From Acinetobacter sp. TGL-Y2 (GTDB lineage Bacteria; Pseudomonadota; Gammaproteobacteria; Pseudomonadales; Moraxellaceae), in NCBI RefSeq assembly GCF_001612555.1, contig NZ_CP015110.1, positions 124,001 through 188,000 on the forward strand: a stretch of 64,000 bases of DNA. The letters run 5' to 3'. A program made the translations under genes and the position numbers. Shown here piece by piece: positions 28,129 through 40,229 of the stretch; within the stretch, counting starts at the first letter, position 1; each line of letters opens with the position of its first letter. Under the pieces are notes generated by a model. The model was given only the letters and a program-made list of their open reading frames with translations, searched no databases and was not told the DNA's origin.

Positions 28129-28598
28129 AATCCTGAAATCTCAATAATGCTGTGATGCGCTTTAAACTGGTCTGAGGTGGCCAACTGATCCAGCTGTTGA
28201 ATCAAACCCAATGCAGAAGCTTCTTTCACCGTATTACATTCGGTACAAATCAAAAAAGCAGCTTGGTGGCCCGCGCGCGGGTGACAGCAGGGAATATAGG
28301 CATTAATTGAGGTGAGTCGATGAATAAAGCCTTTTTCCAATAAGAAGTCTAAAGTGCGATAGACCGTCGGAGGAGCAGCAGGGCGCACCGAGTTACCTTT
28401 AAGGTTTGCCAAAAGATCATAAGCGCCAACAGGACCTGAGGCATTTAAAATCAGTGCTAAGACTTCTTTACGCAGCGGCGTCAAGCGAGCACCCGAAGCT
28501 GAACAAATGTTTTCAGCTTCTTCAAGGCGAGCATCGACATTCGGGTGGTCATGCACGCCGTGTAAAGTATCATGATGTGCATGAGAACATAAACTCAT
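28107..28598 (-). CDS. zur: Zinc uptake regulator (Fur family)
   Basis: This 163-aa Fur-type repressor has an N-terminal winged helix (ARLTPLRKEVLALIL, then PTVYRTLDFLLEKGFIHRL) and a dimerisation domain. The structural zinc cysteines are in LICTEC and GLCQQC; regulatory-site His residues are in CHPRAGHQAAF. The N-terminus carries extra His (CSHAHHDTLHGVHDH). The Met at 28598 follows a GAGGT ribosome site; the frame itself opens at 28634. It is co-directional with znuCB and divergent from znuA, the standard self-controlled zinc uptake layout. Confidence 0.92.
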   Translation of the reverse strand: MSLCSHAHHDTLHGVHDHPNVDARLEEAENICSASGARLTPLRKEVLALILNASGPVGAYDLLANLKGNSVRPAAPPTVYRTLDFLLEKGFIHRLTSINAYIPCCHPRAGHQAAFLICTECNTVKEASALGLIQQLDQLATSDQFKAHHSIIEISGLCQQCSK

Positions 28599-28694
28599 TG
28601 CTGACCTCGAAGCTACGTAGTAAATAGGGAACAACGTTGAATAATAGCATGAAGCCAGAACAACTTACGAACGGCATAGGCATTTTTACGCATT

Positions 28695-28709
28695 TGTTAT
28701 ATTATAACA
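28695..28709. promoter_or_regulatory. Candidate Zur operator between zur and znuA
   Basis: The sequence TGTTATA-T-TATAACA is a perfect 7-1-7 inverted repeat. It resembles known bacterial Zur boxes, which centre on GTTATANNATAAC, and it lies in the divergent zur/znuA intergenic region. It sits about 27 bases upstream of the preferred znuA start and about 100 bases upstream of the zur start, so one operator could control both directions. Confidence 0.75.
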
Positions 28710-28735
28710 TGAAATTGACTTTGGTATTCTTGTTC

Positions 28736-29572
28736 ATGTTGCGCTTAATCGCTTTTTGCCTATTGTCATTGTTTGCAATGACCAGTTTTGCTCAAGCACC
28801 TCTAGTGGTTTCTACTCATCCTATTTATTTGATTGCCAAAGAAATTACCAAAGGGGTGGAGGAGCCAAAACTGTTGCTGGAAAATCAAACGGGACATGAT
28901 GTTCATTTAACGCCCGCACATCGTAAGTTGATTCAAGATGCTTCACTGGTCATCTGGTTGGGTAAAGCACATGAGGCCCCTTTAGATAGCGTTTTAAGCA
29001 AAAACAAGCAGGCGATTGCGCTGTTAAATGCAGGCATTGTGCAAACTTTACCGCTACGTAATAACCGTGGTGTTGCGATCAAAGATACCCTTGATACGCA
29101 TGTTTGGTTAGAGCCTAATAATGCAGTGCGGATTGGATTTTTCATTGCAGCACTTCGCTCACAGCAGCATCCTGAGCATAAAACTGCGTATCAGAACAAC
29201 GCCAAACGCTTTGCGCGTGAAATGCTGGTCGCATCGCAGCAAATCAAAATGAATGGCGGAAATAAACCATATTGGTCATTGCATGATGCTTATCAGTACT
29301 TAGAGCGCCCATTGAATATCAAGTTTGCAGGCTCACTGACAGAAGATCCGCATATGGCGCCGACGGTGGCTCAAATTAAGTATTTGAATGACACTCGTCC
29401 ACTCAAAACCATGTGCCTTTTGGCAGAGTCAACGGCAAACCCAAGTCAATATCGCAAGCTAGGAAGCGTAAATTTTCAAGCAGTGGATGAGAGTTTTTCT
29501 AAGCAGCAGAAGTTTGTCGTGGCATGGCAGTCTTTGGCCAAGGTGGTGAGATCTTGCGTACAAAAAGGTTAA
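28736..29572 (+). CDS. znuA: Zinc ABC transporter substrate-binding protein
   Basis: This periplasmic zinc-binding protein is about 278 aa with a signal peptide ending FAMTSFAQA. Metal-ligand segments are visible: HLTPAHRKLIQDA near residue 60, DTHVWLEP near 122, and SLHDAYQYL near 180, plus SLTEDPHMAP. It lacks the long His-rich loop of many ZnuA proteins. The open frame reaches 28637 and another Met lies at 28709, but that codon sits inside the putative Zur operator, so 28736 is preferred. A start at 28709 would give a longer but still plausible leader. Confidence 0.9.
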   Translation: MLRLIAFCLLSLFAMTSFAQAPLVVSTHPIYLIAKEITKGVEEPKLLLENQTGHDVHLTPAHRKLIQDASLVIWLGKAHEAPLDSVLSKNKQAIALLNAGIVQTLPLRNNRGVAIKDTLDTHVWLEPNNAVRIGFFIAALRSQQHPEHKTAYQNNAKRFAREMLVASQQIKMNGGNKPYWSLHDAYQYLERPLNIKFAGSLTEDPHMAPTVAQIKYLNDTRPLKTMCLLAESTANPSQYRKLGSVNFQAVDESFSKQQKFVVAWQSLAKVVRSCVQKG

Positions 29573-29654
29573 AACTGGTGTAAAAGTAATCTAAAATTGT
29601 ATATATCGACATCAATCATCGATTTAAAAATACCAGACTAAGGTCGGGAAAAGA

Positions 29655-29683
29655 TTGCATGTTGAGGGGGCTAACTCTATAAT
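29655..29683 (+). promoter_or_regulatory. Sigma70-type promoter of the ATP synthase operon
   Basis: TTGCAT and a perfect TATAAT are separated by exactly 17 bases. They lie about 65 bases before the atpI start and no other gene intervenes, so this is the likely housekeeping promoter of atpIBEFHAGDC. Confidence 0.8.
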
Positions 29684-29747
29684 GCCTGCGATTAAAAATA
29701 ATCATCAGCTAAACTTGTCAAGCATAAATGCTATAAGTGAGTAATAA

Positions 29748-30140
29748 ATGGGCCGAACTAGTCGCTTGATTGACCGACGATTAGCGAAAGCTTTAGTCAT
29801 CTTGCAAGCATGTATGATACCTGTTTCAGCCTTGATAGCGTGGGTCTTGAAAGACTCGACTGCGGCTCTCAGTGCAGCATTAGGTGCACTTGTATGTTGG
29901 CTTGCCAGTTGTTATTTTTCATGGCAGTCGTTCCGAGCTGCAGGTGCAAGAGCTTCGAAACAGGTTCTTTCGAATATGTATCGGGGTTTGCTCGGTAAGT
30001 TTGCAATAGTGATTGTTGGATTCGTTTTGATTTTAATCAATGTTAAACCGTTGTCAGCGGGGGCATTGTTTTGTGGTTTTATACTCGTTCAGACCATGAC
30101 GTGGGTCGCTCCTTTTTGGGCGTCACGCCTATCAAAATGA
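29748..30140 (+). CDS. atpI: ATP synthase accessory subunit I
   Basis: This 130-aa membrane protein has four predicted helices and a basic N-terminus (RTSRLIDRRLAKAL). It is the first gene of the ATP synthase operon. AtpI helps assemble the c-ring or import magnesium. The sequence is poorly conserved in general, so position in the operon is the main evidence, with length and topology in agreement. Confidence 0.88.
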   Translation: MGRTSRLIDRRLAKALVILQACMIPVSALIAWVLKDSTAALSAALGALVCWLASCYFSWQSFRAAGARASKQVLSNMYRGLLGKFAIVIVGFVLILINVKPLSAGALFCGFILVQTMTWVAPFWASRLSK

Positions 30141-30248
30141 GTTTAGTCGCAACAAAGATTGAAAAGTTTTTTAGACGATTAACGAGATATCAAGCAGCAC
30201 GCGATATTCGTTAACTCTAATTTAGTATTTGACATTAACCAGGTGTGA

Positions 30249-31127
<879 letters not shown>

Positions 31128-31157
31128 TTATATTGCTCGACTGCATGTAGCAGTTGA

Positions 31158-31469
<312 letters not shown>

Positions 31470-31507
31470 TTCGCTAAATTCCGAAATCAACTATTTGAGG
31501 AATGGCA

Positions 31508-31978
31508 ATGAATATCAACCTCACATTGTTTGGCCAAGCGATTGCATTTGCGATGTTTGTCGCATTTTGCATGAAGTTTGTATGGCCACCACTAATCAAC
31601 GCGATTAGTGAACGTCAGCGTCGTATTGCTGATGGCTTAAATGCAGCTGAAAAAGCAAAAGCAGATCTTGCTGATGCTCAGTCGCAAGTTAAGCAAGAAA
31701 TTGATGCAGCTAAAGTACAAGCAGCTCAATTGATCGAACAAGCGAATCGTCGTGCAGCACAATTGGTTGAAGAAGCTCGTACTCAAGCATCTGCTGAAGG
31801 TGAGCGTATTCGTCAACAAGCGAAAGAAGCTGTTGATACCGATATCAATACTGCTCGCGAAGAATTACGTCAACAAGTTGCAGCGCTTGCTGTTGCTGGT
31901 GCAGAGAAAATTCTGAACCAACAAGTTGATGAAGCAGCTCACAATGCCATGCTTACTCAGCTGGCTGCTAAACTTTAA
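31508..31978 (+). CDS. atpF: ATP synthase F0 subunit b
   Basis: This 156-aa protein forms the peripheral stalk dimer. One N-terminal membrane helix (residues 5-25) is followed by a long Ala/Glu/Lys/Gln-rich coiled coil. The ATG at 31508 is the standard start ([10 protein letters not shown]); an in-frame ATG at 31502 lies too close to the ribosome site GAGG. Confidence 0.95.
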   Translation: MNINLTLFGQAIAFAMFVAFCMKFVWPPLINAISERQRRIADGLNAAEKAKADLADAQSQVKQEIDAAKVQAAQLIEQANRRAAQLVEEARTQASAEGERIRQQAKEAVDTDINTAREELRQQVAALAVAGAEKILNQQVDEAAHNAMLTQLAAKL

Positions 31979-31989
31979 GCGAGGCGATT

Positions 31990-32526
31990 ATGGCTGAATT
32001 CTTGACGTTAGCACGCCCGTATGCCAAAGCAGCATTTGCTTTCGCTTCTGAGCAAGGTGCAACTGACAATTGGTCTAATGTGTTACAAGTGCTTAGTGCT
32101 GCGGTGCAAGATGAAGCATTTTCCGCTTACTTGAGTCGCCCTGAGCTTACTCCTGTTGAGCAGGTGAGTCTTTTTGCTAAAGTTTTAGGTGAAGATCAAA
32201 CTGCAAACGTGTCAAACTTTTTGACATTGCTTGCTGAAAATGATCGTTTAACGCTTTTACCTGAAATTGAAACAGAGTACGAACTGCTTAAATCACAAAA
32301 TAACAACGTTGTTGATGTAGTGATTGAATCTGCATTGCCAATGACTTCTGTTCAAGAGCAACTACTGACTCATGCATTAGAAAAACGTTTCAATGCAAAA
32401 GTAGCTGTGACTGTTGAAGTTAAACCAGAGCTTATTGCTGGTGTAGTTATTCGTGCAGGCGACCAAGTGATAGATGATTCTGCGCTTAACAAGCTTGAAA
32501 AAATGCGGACTCGTCTTCTTGCGTAA
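31990..32526 (+). CDS. atpH: ATP synthase F1 subunit delta
   Basis: This 178-aa soluble subunit links the peripheral stalk to the alpha3beta3 head. The N-terminal helical domain begins [13 protein letters not shown], and the C-terminal conserved segment is [21 protein letters not shown]. It follows atpF by 11 bases and precedes atpA. Confidence 0.95.
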   Translation: MAEFLTLARPYAKAAFAFASEQGATDNWSNVLQVLSAAVQDEAFSAYLSRPELTPVEQVSLFAKVLGEDQTANVSNFLTLLAENDRLTLLPEIETEYELLKSQNNNVVDVVIESALPMTSVQEQLLTHALEKRFNAKVAVTVEVKPELIAGVVIRAGDQVIDDSALNKLEKMRTRLLA

Positions 32527-32589
32527 TATTGCTTGAAAATAGCAGCGTAATAGAAGACTGAACTTAATTAAAGATTGAGGTATAGCGCA

Positions 32590-34134
32590 ATGCAACAACT
32601 GAATCCATCCGAGATCAGTGCGCTCATTAAACAGCGTATCGGCGATCTGGACACCAGCGCGACCGCTAAGAACGAAGGGACCATTGTTATGGTTTCCGAC
32701 GGTATTGTGCGTATTCACGGTCTTGCTGATGCAATGTACGGTGAGATGATCGAATTCGACGGCGGCCTTTTTGGTATGGCACTGAACCTAGAACAGGATT
32801 CAGTGGGCGTCGTTGTTTTAGGTAACTACTTAAGCCTTCAAGAAGGTCAAAAAGCGCGTTGCACAGGTCGTGTATTAGAAGTTCCAGTTGGTCCTGAACT
32901 TCTTGGCCGTGTGGTAGATGCTTTGGGTAACCCAATTGATGGTAAAGGCCCAATTGATGCAAAACTCACTGATGCTGTTGAAAAAGTAGCACCAGGCGTA
33001 ATTTGGCGTCAATCAGTGGATCAACCTGTACAAACTGGTTATAAATCAGTAGATACAATGATCCCAGTCGGCCGTGGTCAGCGTGAGTTGATCATTGGTG
33101 ACCGTCAAACTGGTAAAACAGCAATGGCGATCGATGCGATCATCGCTCAGAAGCACTCTGGCATCAAATGTGTATACGTAGCCATTGGTCAAAAACAATC
33201 GACCATCGCTAACGTTGTACGCAAGTTAGAAGAAACTGGCGCTATGGCGTATACCACTGTTGTCGCAGCAGGTGCATCAGATCCAGCAGCAATGCTGTAT
33301 TTGGCTCCGTACTCTGGCTGTACAATGGGCGAATACTACCGTGACCGTGGTGAAGATGCGCTTATCATTTATGATGACTTGTCTAAGCAAGCTGTTGCGT
33401 ATCGTCAAATTTCATTGCTTTTACGCCGTCCACCAGGTCGTGAAGCATACCCAGGTGACGTATTCTATCTTCACTCGCGTCTACTTGAGCGCGCTTCTCG
33501 CGTGTCTGTTGACTACGTTGAGAAATTCACTAACGGTGAAGTTAAAGGCCAAACAGGTTCATTAACTGCATTGCCGATTATTGAAACTCAAGCGGGTGAC
33601 GTATCTGCATTCGTACCGACTAACGTAATTTCGATTACTGATGGTCAGATCTTCCTTGAAACATCATTGTTCAACGCAGGTATTCGTCCTGCTGTGAACG
33701 CGGGTATCTCTGTATCTCGTGTTGGTGGTTCTGCTCAAACGAAGATCATCAAAAAATTGTCTGGTGGTATCCGTACCGCTTTGGCGCAATACCGTGAATT
33801 GGCAGCATTTGCTCAGTTTGCTTCTGATCTTGACGAAGCAACACGTAAGCAACTTGAACATGGTCAACGTGTAACTGAACTTATGAAGCAAAAACAATAT
33901 GCTCCATATTCAATTGCTGACCAAGCTGTTTCAATTTATGCATCTAACGAAGGTTATATGACTGACGTTGACGTGAAGAAAATCGTAGACTTTGATGCTG
34001 CGCTTATTTCTTACTTCCGTTCAGAACATACTGCGTTAATGCAAGAAATCGATAACACAGGCAACTACAGCAAAGAAATCGAAGCGGCAATCAAAGCAGG
34101 TATTGAAAGCTTTAAAGCGACTCAAACTTACTAA
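32590..34134 (+). CDS. atpA: ATP synthase F1 subunit alpha
   Basis: This 514-aa nucleotide-binding but non-catalytic subunit has the P-loop GDRQTGKTA near residue 170 and the alpha-subunit signature [17 protein letters not shown] near 365. The C-terminal helical domain is complete. The ATG at 32590 follows a GAGGTATAGCGCA ribosome region; the frame itself opens five codons earlier. Confidence 0.97.
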   Translation: MQQLNPSEISALIKQRIGDLDTSATAKNEGTIVMVSDGIVRIHGLADAMYGEMIEFDGGLFGMALNLEQDSVGVVVLGNYLSLQEGQKARCTGRVLEVPVGPELLGRVVDALGNPIDGKGPIDAKLTDAVEKVAPGVIWRQSVDQPVQTGYKSVDTMIPVGRGQRELIIGDRQTGKTAMAIDAIIAQKHSGIKCVYVAIGQKQSTIANVVRKLEETGAMAYTTVVAAGASDPAAMLYLAPYSGCTMGEYYRDRGEDALIIYDDLSKQAVAYRQISLLLRRPPGREAYPGDVFYLHSRLLERASRVSVDYVEKFTNGEVKGQTGSLTALPIIETQAGDVSAFVPTNVISITDGQIFLETSLFNAGIRPAVNAGISVSRVGGSAQTKIIKKLSGGIRTALAQYRELAAFAQFASDLDEATRKQLEHGQRVTELMKQKQYAPYSIADQAVSIYASNEGYMTDVDVKKIVDFDAALISYFRSEHTALMQEIDNTGNYSKEIEAAIKAGIESFKATQTY

Positions 34135-34212
34135 GATAAGCTTTAGTTAAGTTTGGTTCACGGAATCAACCTTCGGAGGCTCGAAAGGGCCTTCGAATAC
34201 TAGGTTTAGCGT

Positions 34213-35082
34213 ATGGCAAATTTAAAAGAAATTCGCGCCAAAGTAGCTAGTATCAAAAGCACGCAGAAGATTACTCGCGCGATGCAGATGGTAGCAGCTT
34301 CTAAGATGCGTCGTGCGCAAGAGCGCATGGCTCAGGGCCGTCCGTATGCCGAAAATATGCACCGTGTAATTGCTCACTTAGTACAAGCGAACCCTGAATA
34401 CAAACATCGTTATATGGTTGAACGCCCTGTAAAACGCGTTGGCTATATCATTGTTTCTTCAGATCGTGGTTTGGCAGGCGGCTTGAACATTAACTTGTTC
34501 AAGAAAGTGGTTAAGCATGTACAACAGCAACAAGAGCAGTCAATTGAAGTTCAATTTGCTTTGATTGGTCAAAAAGCGGTTTCGTTTTTTAAAAACTACG
34601 GCGGTAAAGTTCTTGGTGCAACGACAAATGTCGGTGATACACCAAGTCTTGAACAGTTATCTGGTTCTGTACAGGTGATGTTGGATGCGTATGATAAAGG
34701 CGAGTTAGATCGTATTTATCTTGTGTCAAACGGCTTTGTCAATGCCATGACTCAAAACCAAAAAATCGAACAACTCGTTCCTTTGGCTGCTGCTGAAGAA
34801 GACGAGGGTCTAAACCGTCAATACGGTTGGGACTACATCTATGAGCCTGAAGCTGAACAGCTTCTCAATGGCTTATTGGTTCGATATATTGAGTCTGTGG
34901 TGTATCAAGGTGTGATTGAAAACATCGCATGTGAACAGTCTGCGCGTATGGTTGCAATGAAAGCTGCAACAGACAACGCAGGCGACATCATTAAGAGCCT
35001 ACAACTTATTTATAACAAGCTGCGTCAAGCCGCGATTACTCAGGAAATTTCTGAGATCGTTGGTGGTGCCGCTGCCGTTTAA
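34213..35082 (+). CDS. atpG: ATP synthase F1 subunit gamma
   Basis: This 289-aa central stalk subunit begins with the conserved [23 protein letters not shown] and ends with the C-terminal helix containing [21 protein letters not shown]. It turns within alpha3beta3 and couples proton flow to catalysis. It is full length. Confidence 0.97.
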   Translation: MANLKEIRAKVASIKSTQKITRAMQMVAASKMRRAQERMAQGRPYAENMHRVIAHLVQANPEYKHRYMVERPVKRVGYIIVSSDRGLAGGLNINLFKKVVKHVQQQQEQSIEVQFALIGQKAVSFFKNYGGKVLGATTNVGDTPSLEQLSGSVQVMLDAYDKGELDRIYLVSNGFVNAMTQNQKIEQLVPLAAAEEDEGLNRQYGWDYIYEPEAEQLLNGLLVRYIESVVYQGVIENIACEQSARMVAMKAATDNAGDIIKSLQLIYNKLRQAAITQEISEIVGGAAAV

Positions 35083-35093
35083 CATTATTTTGA

Positions 35094-36503
<1,410 letters not shown>

Positions 36504-36530
36504 TTAGCTGCTCTAATTTAGGAGATTCTC

Positions 36531-36950
36531 ATGGCGACTATGCAATGTGACGTTGTAAGTGTAAAAGAGTCTTTGTACTCTGGCACTATAACTATGCTAA
36601 TTGCGAAGGGTGCTGGCGGTGAGTTGGGTATTATGCCTGGCCATGCACCGTTAGTAACTTTGCTTCAACCGGGCGCAGTTCGCGTTCAGTTGGAAAACGG
36701 TACAGAAGAGTTGATCTATGTATCGGGTGGTGTTCTTGAAGTTCAACCGCATGTCGTTACGATTCTTGCAGATACTGCAATTCGTGCCGAAAACTTAGAT
36801 GAAGCTGCAATTCTTGAAGCGCGTAAAAATGCTGAAAACTTGTTAGCCAATCAAAAGAGCGAGTTGGACACTGCTGCGGCCCTTGCTGTCTTGGCAGAAA
36901 CTGTTGCTCAGTTAGAAACGATCCGTAAAATCAAAAACCGCGCTCAATAA
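36531..36950 (+). CDS. atpC: ATP synthase F1 subunit epsilon
   Basis: This 139-aa regulatory subunit has an N-terminal beta sandwich (IMPGHAPLVTLLQPGAVR near residue 35) and a C-terminal helical hairpin rich in Ala and Glu. It is the last gene of the operon and a terminator follows. Confidence 0.96.
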   Translation: MATMQCDVVSVKESLYSGTITMLIAKGAGGELGIMPGHAPLVTLLQPGAVRVQLENGTEELIYVSGGVLEVQPHVVTILADTAIRAENLDEAAILEARKNAENLLANQKSELDTAAALAVLAETVAQLETIRKIKNRAQ

Positions 36951-36967
36951 GCGATGGTTCGAGATTG

Positions 36968-36995
36968 AAAAACCACCTGAAAGGGTGGTTTTTTT
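36968..36995 (+). terminator. Terminator of the ATP synthase operon
   Basis: The hairpin AAACCACC-TGAAAG-GGTGGTTT is followed by a T7 run, 18 bases after the atpC stop codon. Confidence 0.88.
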
Positions 36996-37023
36996 ATATA
37001 CTTAATTTTTTAATATCTAGAAA

Positions 37024-37746
37024 ATGATGAAATTAAACACTTTAAATCCTATTTTTCAGGATTCAGTATCTAAAAATAAAATTGTATACAAGAAAGTACT
37101 TTGTATTGAGTGTAAAACCCATATTAAACATGAAGTTTTAGTCGATATTTCTGAATATGACCAAACGCATAGTCCTATTGAGTTTTATTTGAATTATAGG
37201 ATTTTGAAATGTATCAATTGTGAGACTATTACTTACCAAACTAAAAATTTATGTTCTGAAGATGTTTATCAAGTCGGATATGAGCTGAATGGTGATCCCA
37301 TTTACCATGAAGATGCAACTTATAAGGTTTTTCCAATCAGGGATGAGGAAACTGCTTTCTCGATTGAGTTTGAAAAAATTTTACCTATAGAAATTTATAA
37401 TACGTACGAGGAAGTAGTTGTTGCATTAAACAATAAAATGCCTTTATTAACTGTGTTGGGTTTAAGAACGCTTTTAGAACAAATCATTAAGCATTTCGGT
37501 AAATCTGATGATTTGGGGGTGATTTTAAATCAGTTTGAGCAAGATGGATTTATATCAACAAAACAGCGAGCTCTGCTTGATGATATACGTTACTTGGGCA
37601 ATGATGCTGCACATCGTGCTGATAGTAAATCTAGAAAAAATTTAATTCTGCATCTAAAAGTTTTAGAAAACTTGATTCATCAATTATTTGTTTATTATAA
37701 AATGGGGGAAGAATCCTCAAAAAAGCAATTAAGGGTGTCGGACTAA
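37024..37746 (+). CDS. DUF4145-domain protein
   Basis: This 240-aa cytoplasmic protein has two CxxC pairs in the N-terminal half (CIEC near residue 30 and CINC near 65), suggesting a zinc-ribbon. Its C-terminal DUF4145-like helical domain contains LRTLLEQIIKH near 150 and DIRYLGNDAAHRAD near 187. The RN/H-type motif resembles HEPN-fold families, but the classic R-X4-6-H is not clearly met. Function is unknown. The gene is AT-rich compared with atpC and sits directly behind the ATP synthase terminator. Confidence 0.7.
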   Translation: MMKLNTLNPIFQDSVSKNKIVYKKVLCIECKTHIKHEVLVDISEYDQTHSPIEFYLNYRILKCINCETITYQTKNLCSEDVYQVGYELNGDPIYHEDATYKVFPIRDEETAFSIEFEKILPIEIYNTYEEVVVALNNKMPLLTVLGLRTLLEQIIKHFGKSDDLGVILNQFEQDGFISTKQRALLDDIRYLGNDAAHRADSKSRKNLILHLKVLENLIHQLFVYYKMGEESSKKQLRVSD

Positions 37747-37814
37747 AACCATCGCCAAGACAGCCAATACCCGTAGTACGTGAAACAACACGTAAAAGAA
37801 AACCCAAAAAGAAG

Positions 37815-38267
37815 TTATGATGAGTCAATTATAAGGGGAGAATAGAAAAACTCCCCATTCTCAACAATCCTAACCTTAAAAATCTCATCAAATCTTTCAT
37901 CCAAACTCGGCACTTCAAGCTTTTTATAGGTTGCTCGAATACCGACTTCGGGAATGTTGGCTTTACCTTTACGGTAGCTATTCCGCTCTAAAGTGCTGCT
38001 CAAATCAGTTTCAAAGTAATATGAAATCACTTCAAAGCCGGCATCCTTGGCACGCTGAATATAACGTGCACGGTCATCACGTGTGGGGTTGGTATTATCA
38101 ATCACCATTTTGGTTTTAGATGCTAAACACGCTTCAAAAATGATATTTTCACGATGCAGAGTTTTGAGCATATCGAGGTTAATGCGTAGATGACTTTGAT
38201 GTAAATTCAACAGATAAAAACTCGATTTACCAGACGCCTGAACCCCTGTAAAAATAATCAATTGCAT
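37815..38267 (-). CDS. P-loop kinase of the AAA_33/polynucleotide-kinase type
   Basis: This 150-aa protein has a Walker A motif (GVQASGKSS, residues 8-16) and an Asp in VIDNTNPTRDDRARYI near residue 55, as in the 5'-kinase domain of polynucleotide kinase and related zeta-like kinases. A conserved Arg segment follows (TLERNSYRKGKANIPE near 95). It probably phosphorylates a nucleic acid end or small molecule; the substrate is unknown. No partner phosphatase or toxin gene is beside it. Confidence 0.75.
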   Translation of the reverse strand: MQLIIFTGVQASGKSSFYLLNLHQSHLRINLDMLKTLHRENIIFEACLASKTKMVIDNTNPTRDDRARYIQRAKDAGFEVISYYFETDLSSTLERNSYRKGKANIPEVGIRATYKKLEVPSLDERFDEIFKVRIVENGEFFYSPLIIDSS

Positions 38268-38399
38268 ACGTGGTGATCGACCTCGAAATCATGCATCATG
38301 ATGGCATGTGTGAAAGGTAAGCTTCAAGGATTCATCTAGAGCAACTGAAAGATCTAAACTCGAAACAATTGTATTATAATTAAAATAAAAGGTAAAAAC

Positions 38400-38852
38400 G
38401 TGTCGCATCTATTTAAAGTATTGCATATTACGGCGCTGCTCCTGAGCACCACGGCATGCCAACAACATTTTAAGGTCGGTCCAACTCTGCCGACAGAAGC
38501 GGCTTTGGTGGCAAATGCTTATCAAAATGGCTTAACTACCGAGCTGAACATATCCTATGAAGATGCCTATACAAATTTAAGAATCGCGTATGGGCAATGC
38601 ATTGCATTTACAGGAGAAACAGATTTTGTCTATACAGACAATCGCTTTGAACCTGATTTTAAAATGGCAACGCTGTTTGGTCGAAGCAAAGGTGGGGTAT
38701 ATCTGTATAAAACTACAGTGGAAAGCATGAGTCCGCATATCACCAGACTGACGCTGTATGTCCCGAATAATTACACATTTGCCCAAGCGCGCTTTAAACA
38801 AGATATCAAAAGAGCCTTAGGTTTAGATGAACAGTGCAATCTCAAGAAATGA
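38400..38852 (+). CDS. Putative lipoprotein, unknown function
   Basis: This 150-aa protein starts at a GTG with an AAGG ribosome site seven bases upstream. The signal peptide ends in the lipobox LSTTAC, and a small mixed domain with three further sparse motifs and two Cys follows. I do not recognise a family. It is divergent from the P-loop kinase gene and convergent with another lipoprotein gene. Confidence 0.65.
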   Translation: MSHLFKVLHITALLLSTTACQQHFKVGPTLPTEAALVANAYQNGLTTELNISYEDAYTNLRIAYGQCIAFTGETDFVYTDNRFEPDFKMATLFGRSKGGVYLYKTTVESMSPHITRLTLYVPNNYTFAQARFKQDIKRALGLDEQCNLKK

Positions 38853-38886
38853 TCGCACTGTCAAAGCATTCACACATGACAAGCAG

Positions 38887-39504
38887 TTAGCTTGAAGATG
38901 AGTCTGCACTTGATTTTTCAGCAGAATCAGAATGAGGAATCAGCATTGTGGCAAGTTTGAGCATTTCAGATTGAATAGAACCCATTTGTTGTTCAATTTT
39001 TTGGAAATCGACTTTGCTGAAATCCATTTGACCATTGAGAAAAGGGGATGCCAGTGCCTGCTGATTGACGCTTAAAATATTTTGACGAATTTGATCAATC
39101 TCTTGGCTCTTTAAATCTAGACCTTTCAAGGCGTTGTCTAAGCCTTTAAGTTGTTGTTGAAGTGTAGTGGCAGCAGTTTGCAGTTGCTGATGGTCTTTGG
39201 CATCAATCGCTTGTTGTAGATTGCTTTGGGTATCCTGAATTTTACCTAAATACTCGCCCGCTTTAAGTTGCATATCGGCCACATCACGCGCGATATAAAA
39301 GTAATTTCCGTTTTTGAGTTGTACATTAGTATTGGCTGAAGTTTGTTCTACGTTTTCAGAATCTGTTTTTGCAGGTACAACAATTTCGCTATCAACCGAT
39401 TCTTTCTCCGCAGCGTTTTGCGGGGCAATATCACAGCCCAGCATAAATACCATTGAAGAAAAAAGCGTAAAAGGTAGAATCGCACCCTGAATAAATTTTT
39501 TCAT
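38887..39504 (-). CDS. Putative coiled-coil lipoprotein
   Basis: This 205-aa protein has a signal peptide ending in lipobox MLGC (Cys about residue 24). A Glu/Ser-rich linker follows, then a Gln/Leu/Lys-rich helical region (about 70-190) likely to form coiled coil, and a Ser-rich end. It resembles in style the broken lipoprotein gene at 40924-41451, which also has a lipobox and a helical Lys/Gln-rich body. No known function. Confidence 0.65.
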   Translation of the reverse strand: MKKFIQGAILPFTLFSSMVFMLGCDIAPQNAAEKESVDSEIVVPAKTDSENVEQTSANTNVQLKNGNYFYIARDVADMQLKAGEYLGKIQDTQSNLQQAIDAKDHQQLQTAATTLQQQLKGLDNALKGLDLKSQEIDQIRQNILSVNQQALASPFLNGQMDFSKVDFQKIEQQMGSIQSEMLKLATMLIPHSDSAEKSSADSSSS

Positions 39505-39597
39505 AGCTAAATCAAAAAATTGAAAATATTCATTTATATATAAGGCTTAAATGTGGAGTTAAAATAGCTTGTTGCAAAGACATAACAAAAAACTTGC

Positions 39598-39623
39598 AAA
39601 AAAAAGGGAGCGTTTGAGCTCCC
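39598..39623 (-). terminator. Terminator of the RcnB-like gene
   Basis: On the minus strand, GGGAGC-TCAAAC-GCTCCC is followed by a run of eight or more T. It lies about 20 bases past the RcnB-like stop codon. Confidence 0.85.
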
Positions 39624-39642
39624 TAGTTCTTATCTTGGGGTA

Positions 39643-40020
39643 TTAACCACCAATGATTTTTATAATGTTATGGGTGATTACGTTGGTCAAAACGTAGTCA
39701 CCATTGATTTTAATCCATTGTTGGTTTTTGCTGGGTTTGCTCAGTTTTTTGTACTGCTTGTGATCTAGTTTATCGGCATGAGCGTAGTACTGTGCAGGTA
39801 TTTTTTGACCGGTTCTCCAATCACGTGATGGATTGACAGATTTATCAGTCACCAATTTATGTTGATGATTTTTTTGTATCTGCTGTTGATGTATAGATGC
39901 GTTATGATTTTGCTGAGTATGTGATTTATCAGCTTGATATTCATGCGGAGCAGCCATTACAGGTGCGGCCACCAAAGCAGTTGAAATGGATAAAACTATT
40001 GCTTTTAATAATGTATTCAT
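39643..40020 (-). CDS. RcnB-family periplasmic protein
   Basis: This 125-aa protein has a Sec signal peptide ending APVMAA. A His/Gln-rich segment follows (about residues 25-55, HQQQIQKNHQH), then the RcnB-type domain (DWRTGQKIPAQYY..YKKL..NQQWIKINGDYVLTNVITHNIIKII). In E. coli, RcnB helps maintain nickel and cobalt balance; many relatives have unknown roles. Family assignment is by pattern. Confidence 0.78.
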   Translation of the reverse strand: MNTLLKAIVLSISTALVAAPVMAAPHEYQADKSHTQQNHNASIHQQQIQKNHQHKLVTDKSVNPSRDWRTGQKIPAQYYAHADKLDHKQYKKLSKPSKNQQWIKINGDYVLTNVITHNIIKIIGG

Positions 40021-40229
40021 AGGTCACCTTTTAAATCCATGGTATGGGGCTAATCAATGGATCATAGGCCTAATCAAGTGATTAATGGTGAATGCTGTGT
40101 GGGCGAAATATAAAATAAAGAAGGAATTGAGAAGCTGAGGGAATGGATATTTAGAATTTTAGGAATCTCAAAAATTAAATAAATGCAAGTATCCGTCTAT
40201 ATACAGGATACCTGCATGATGCTTAGCTC

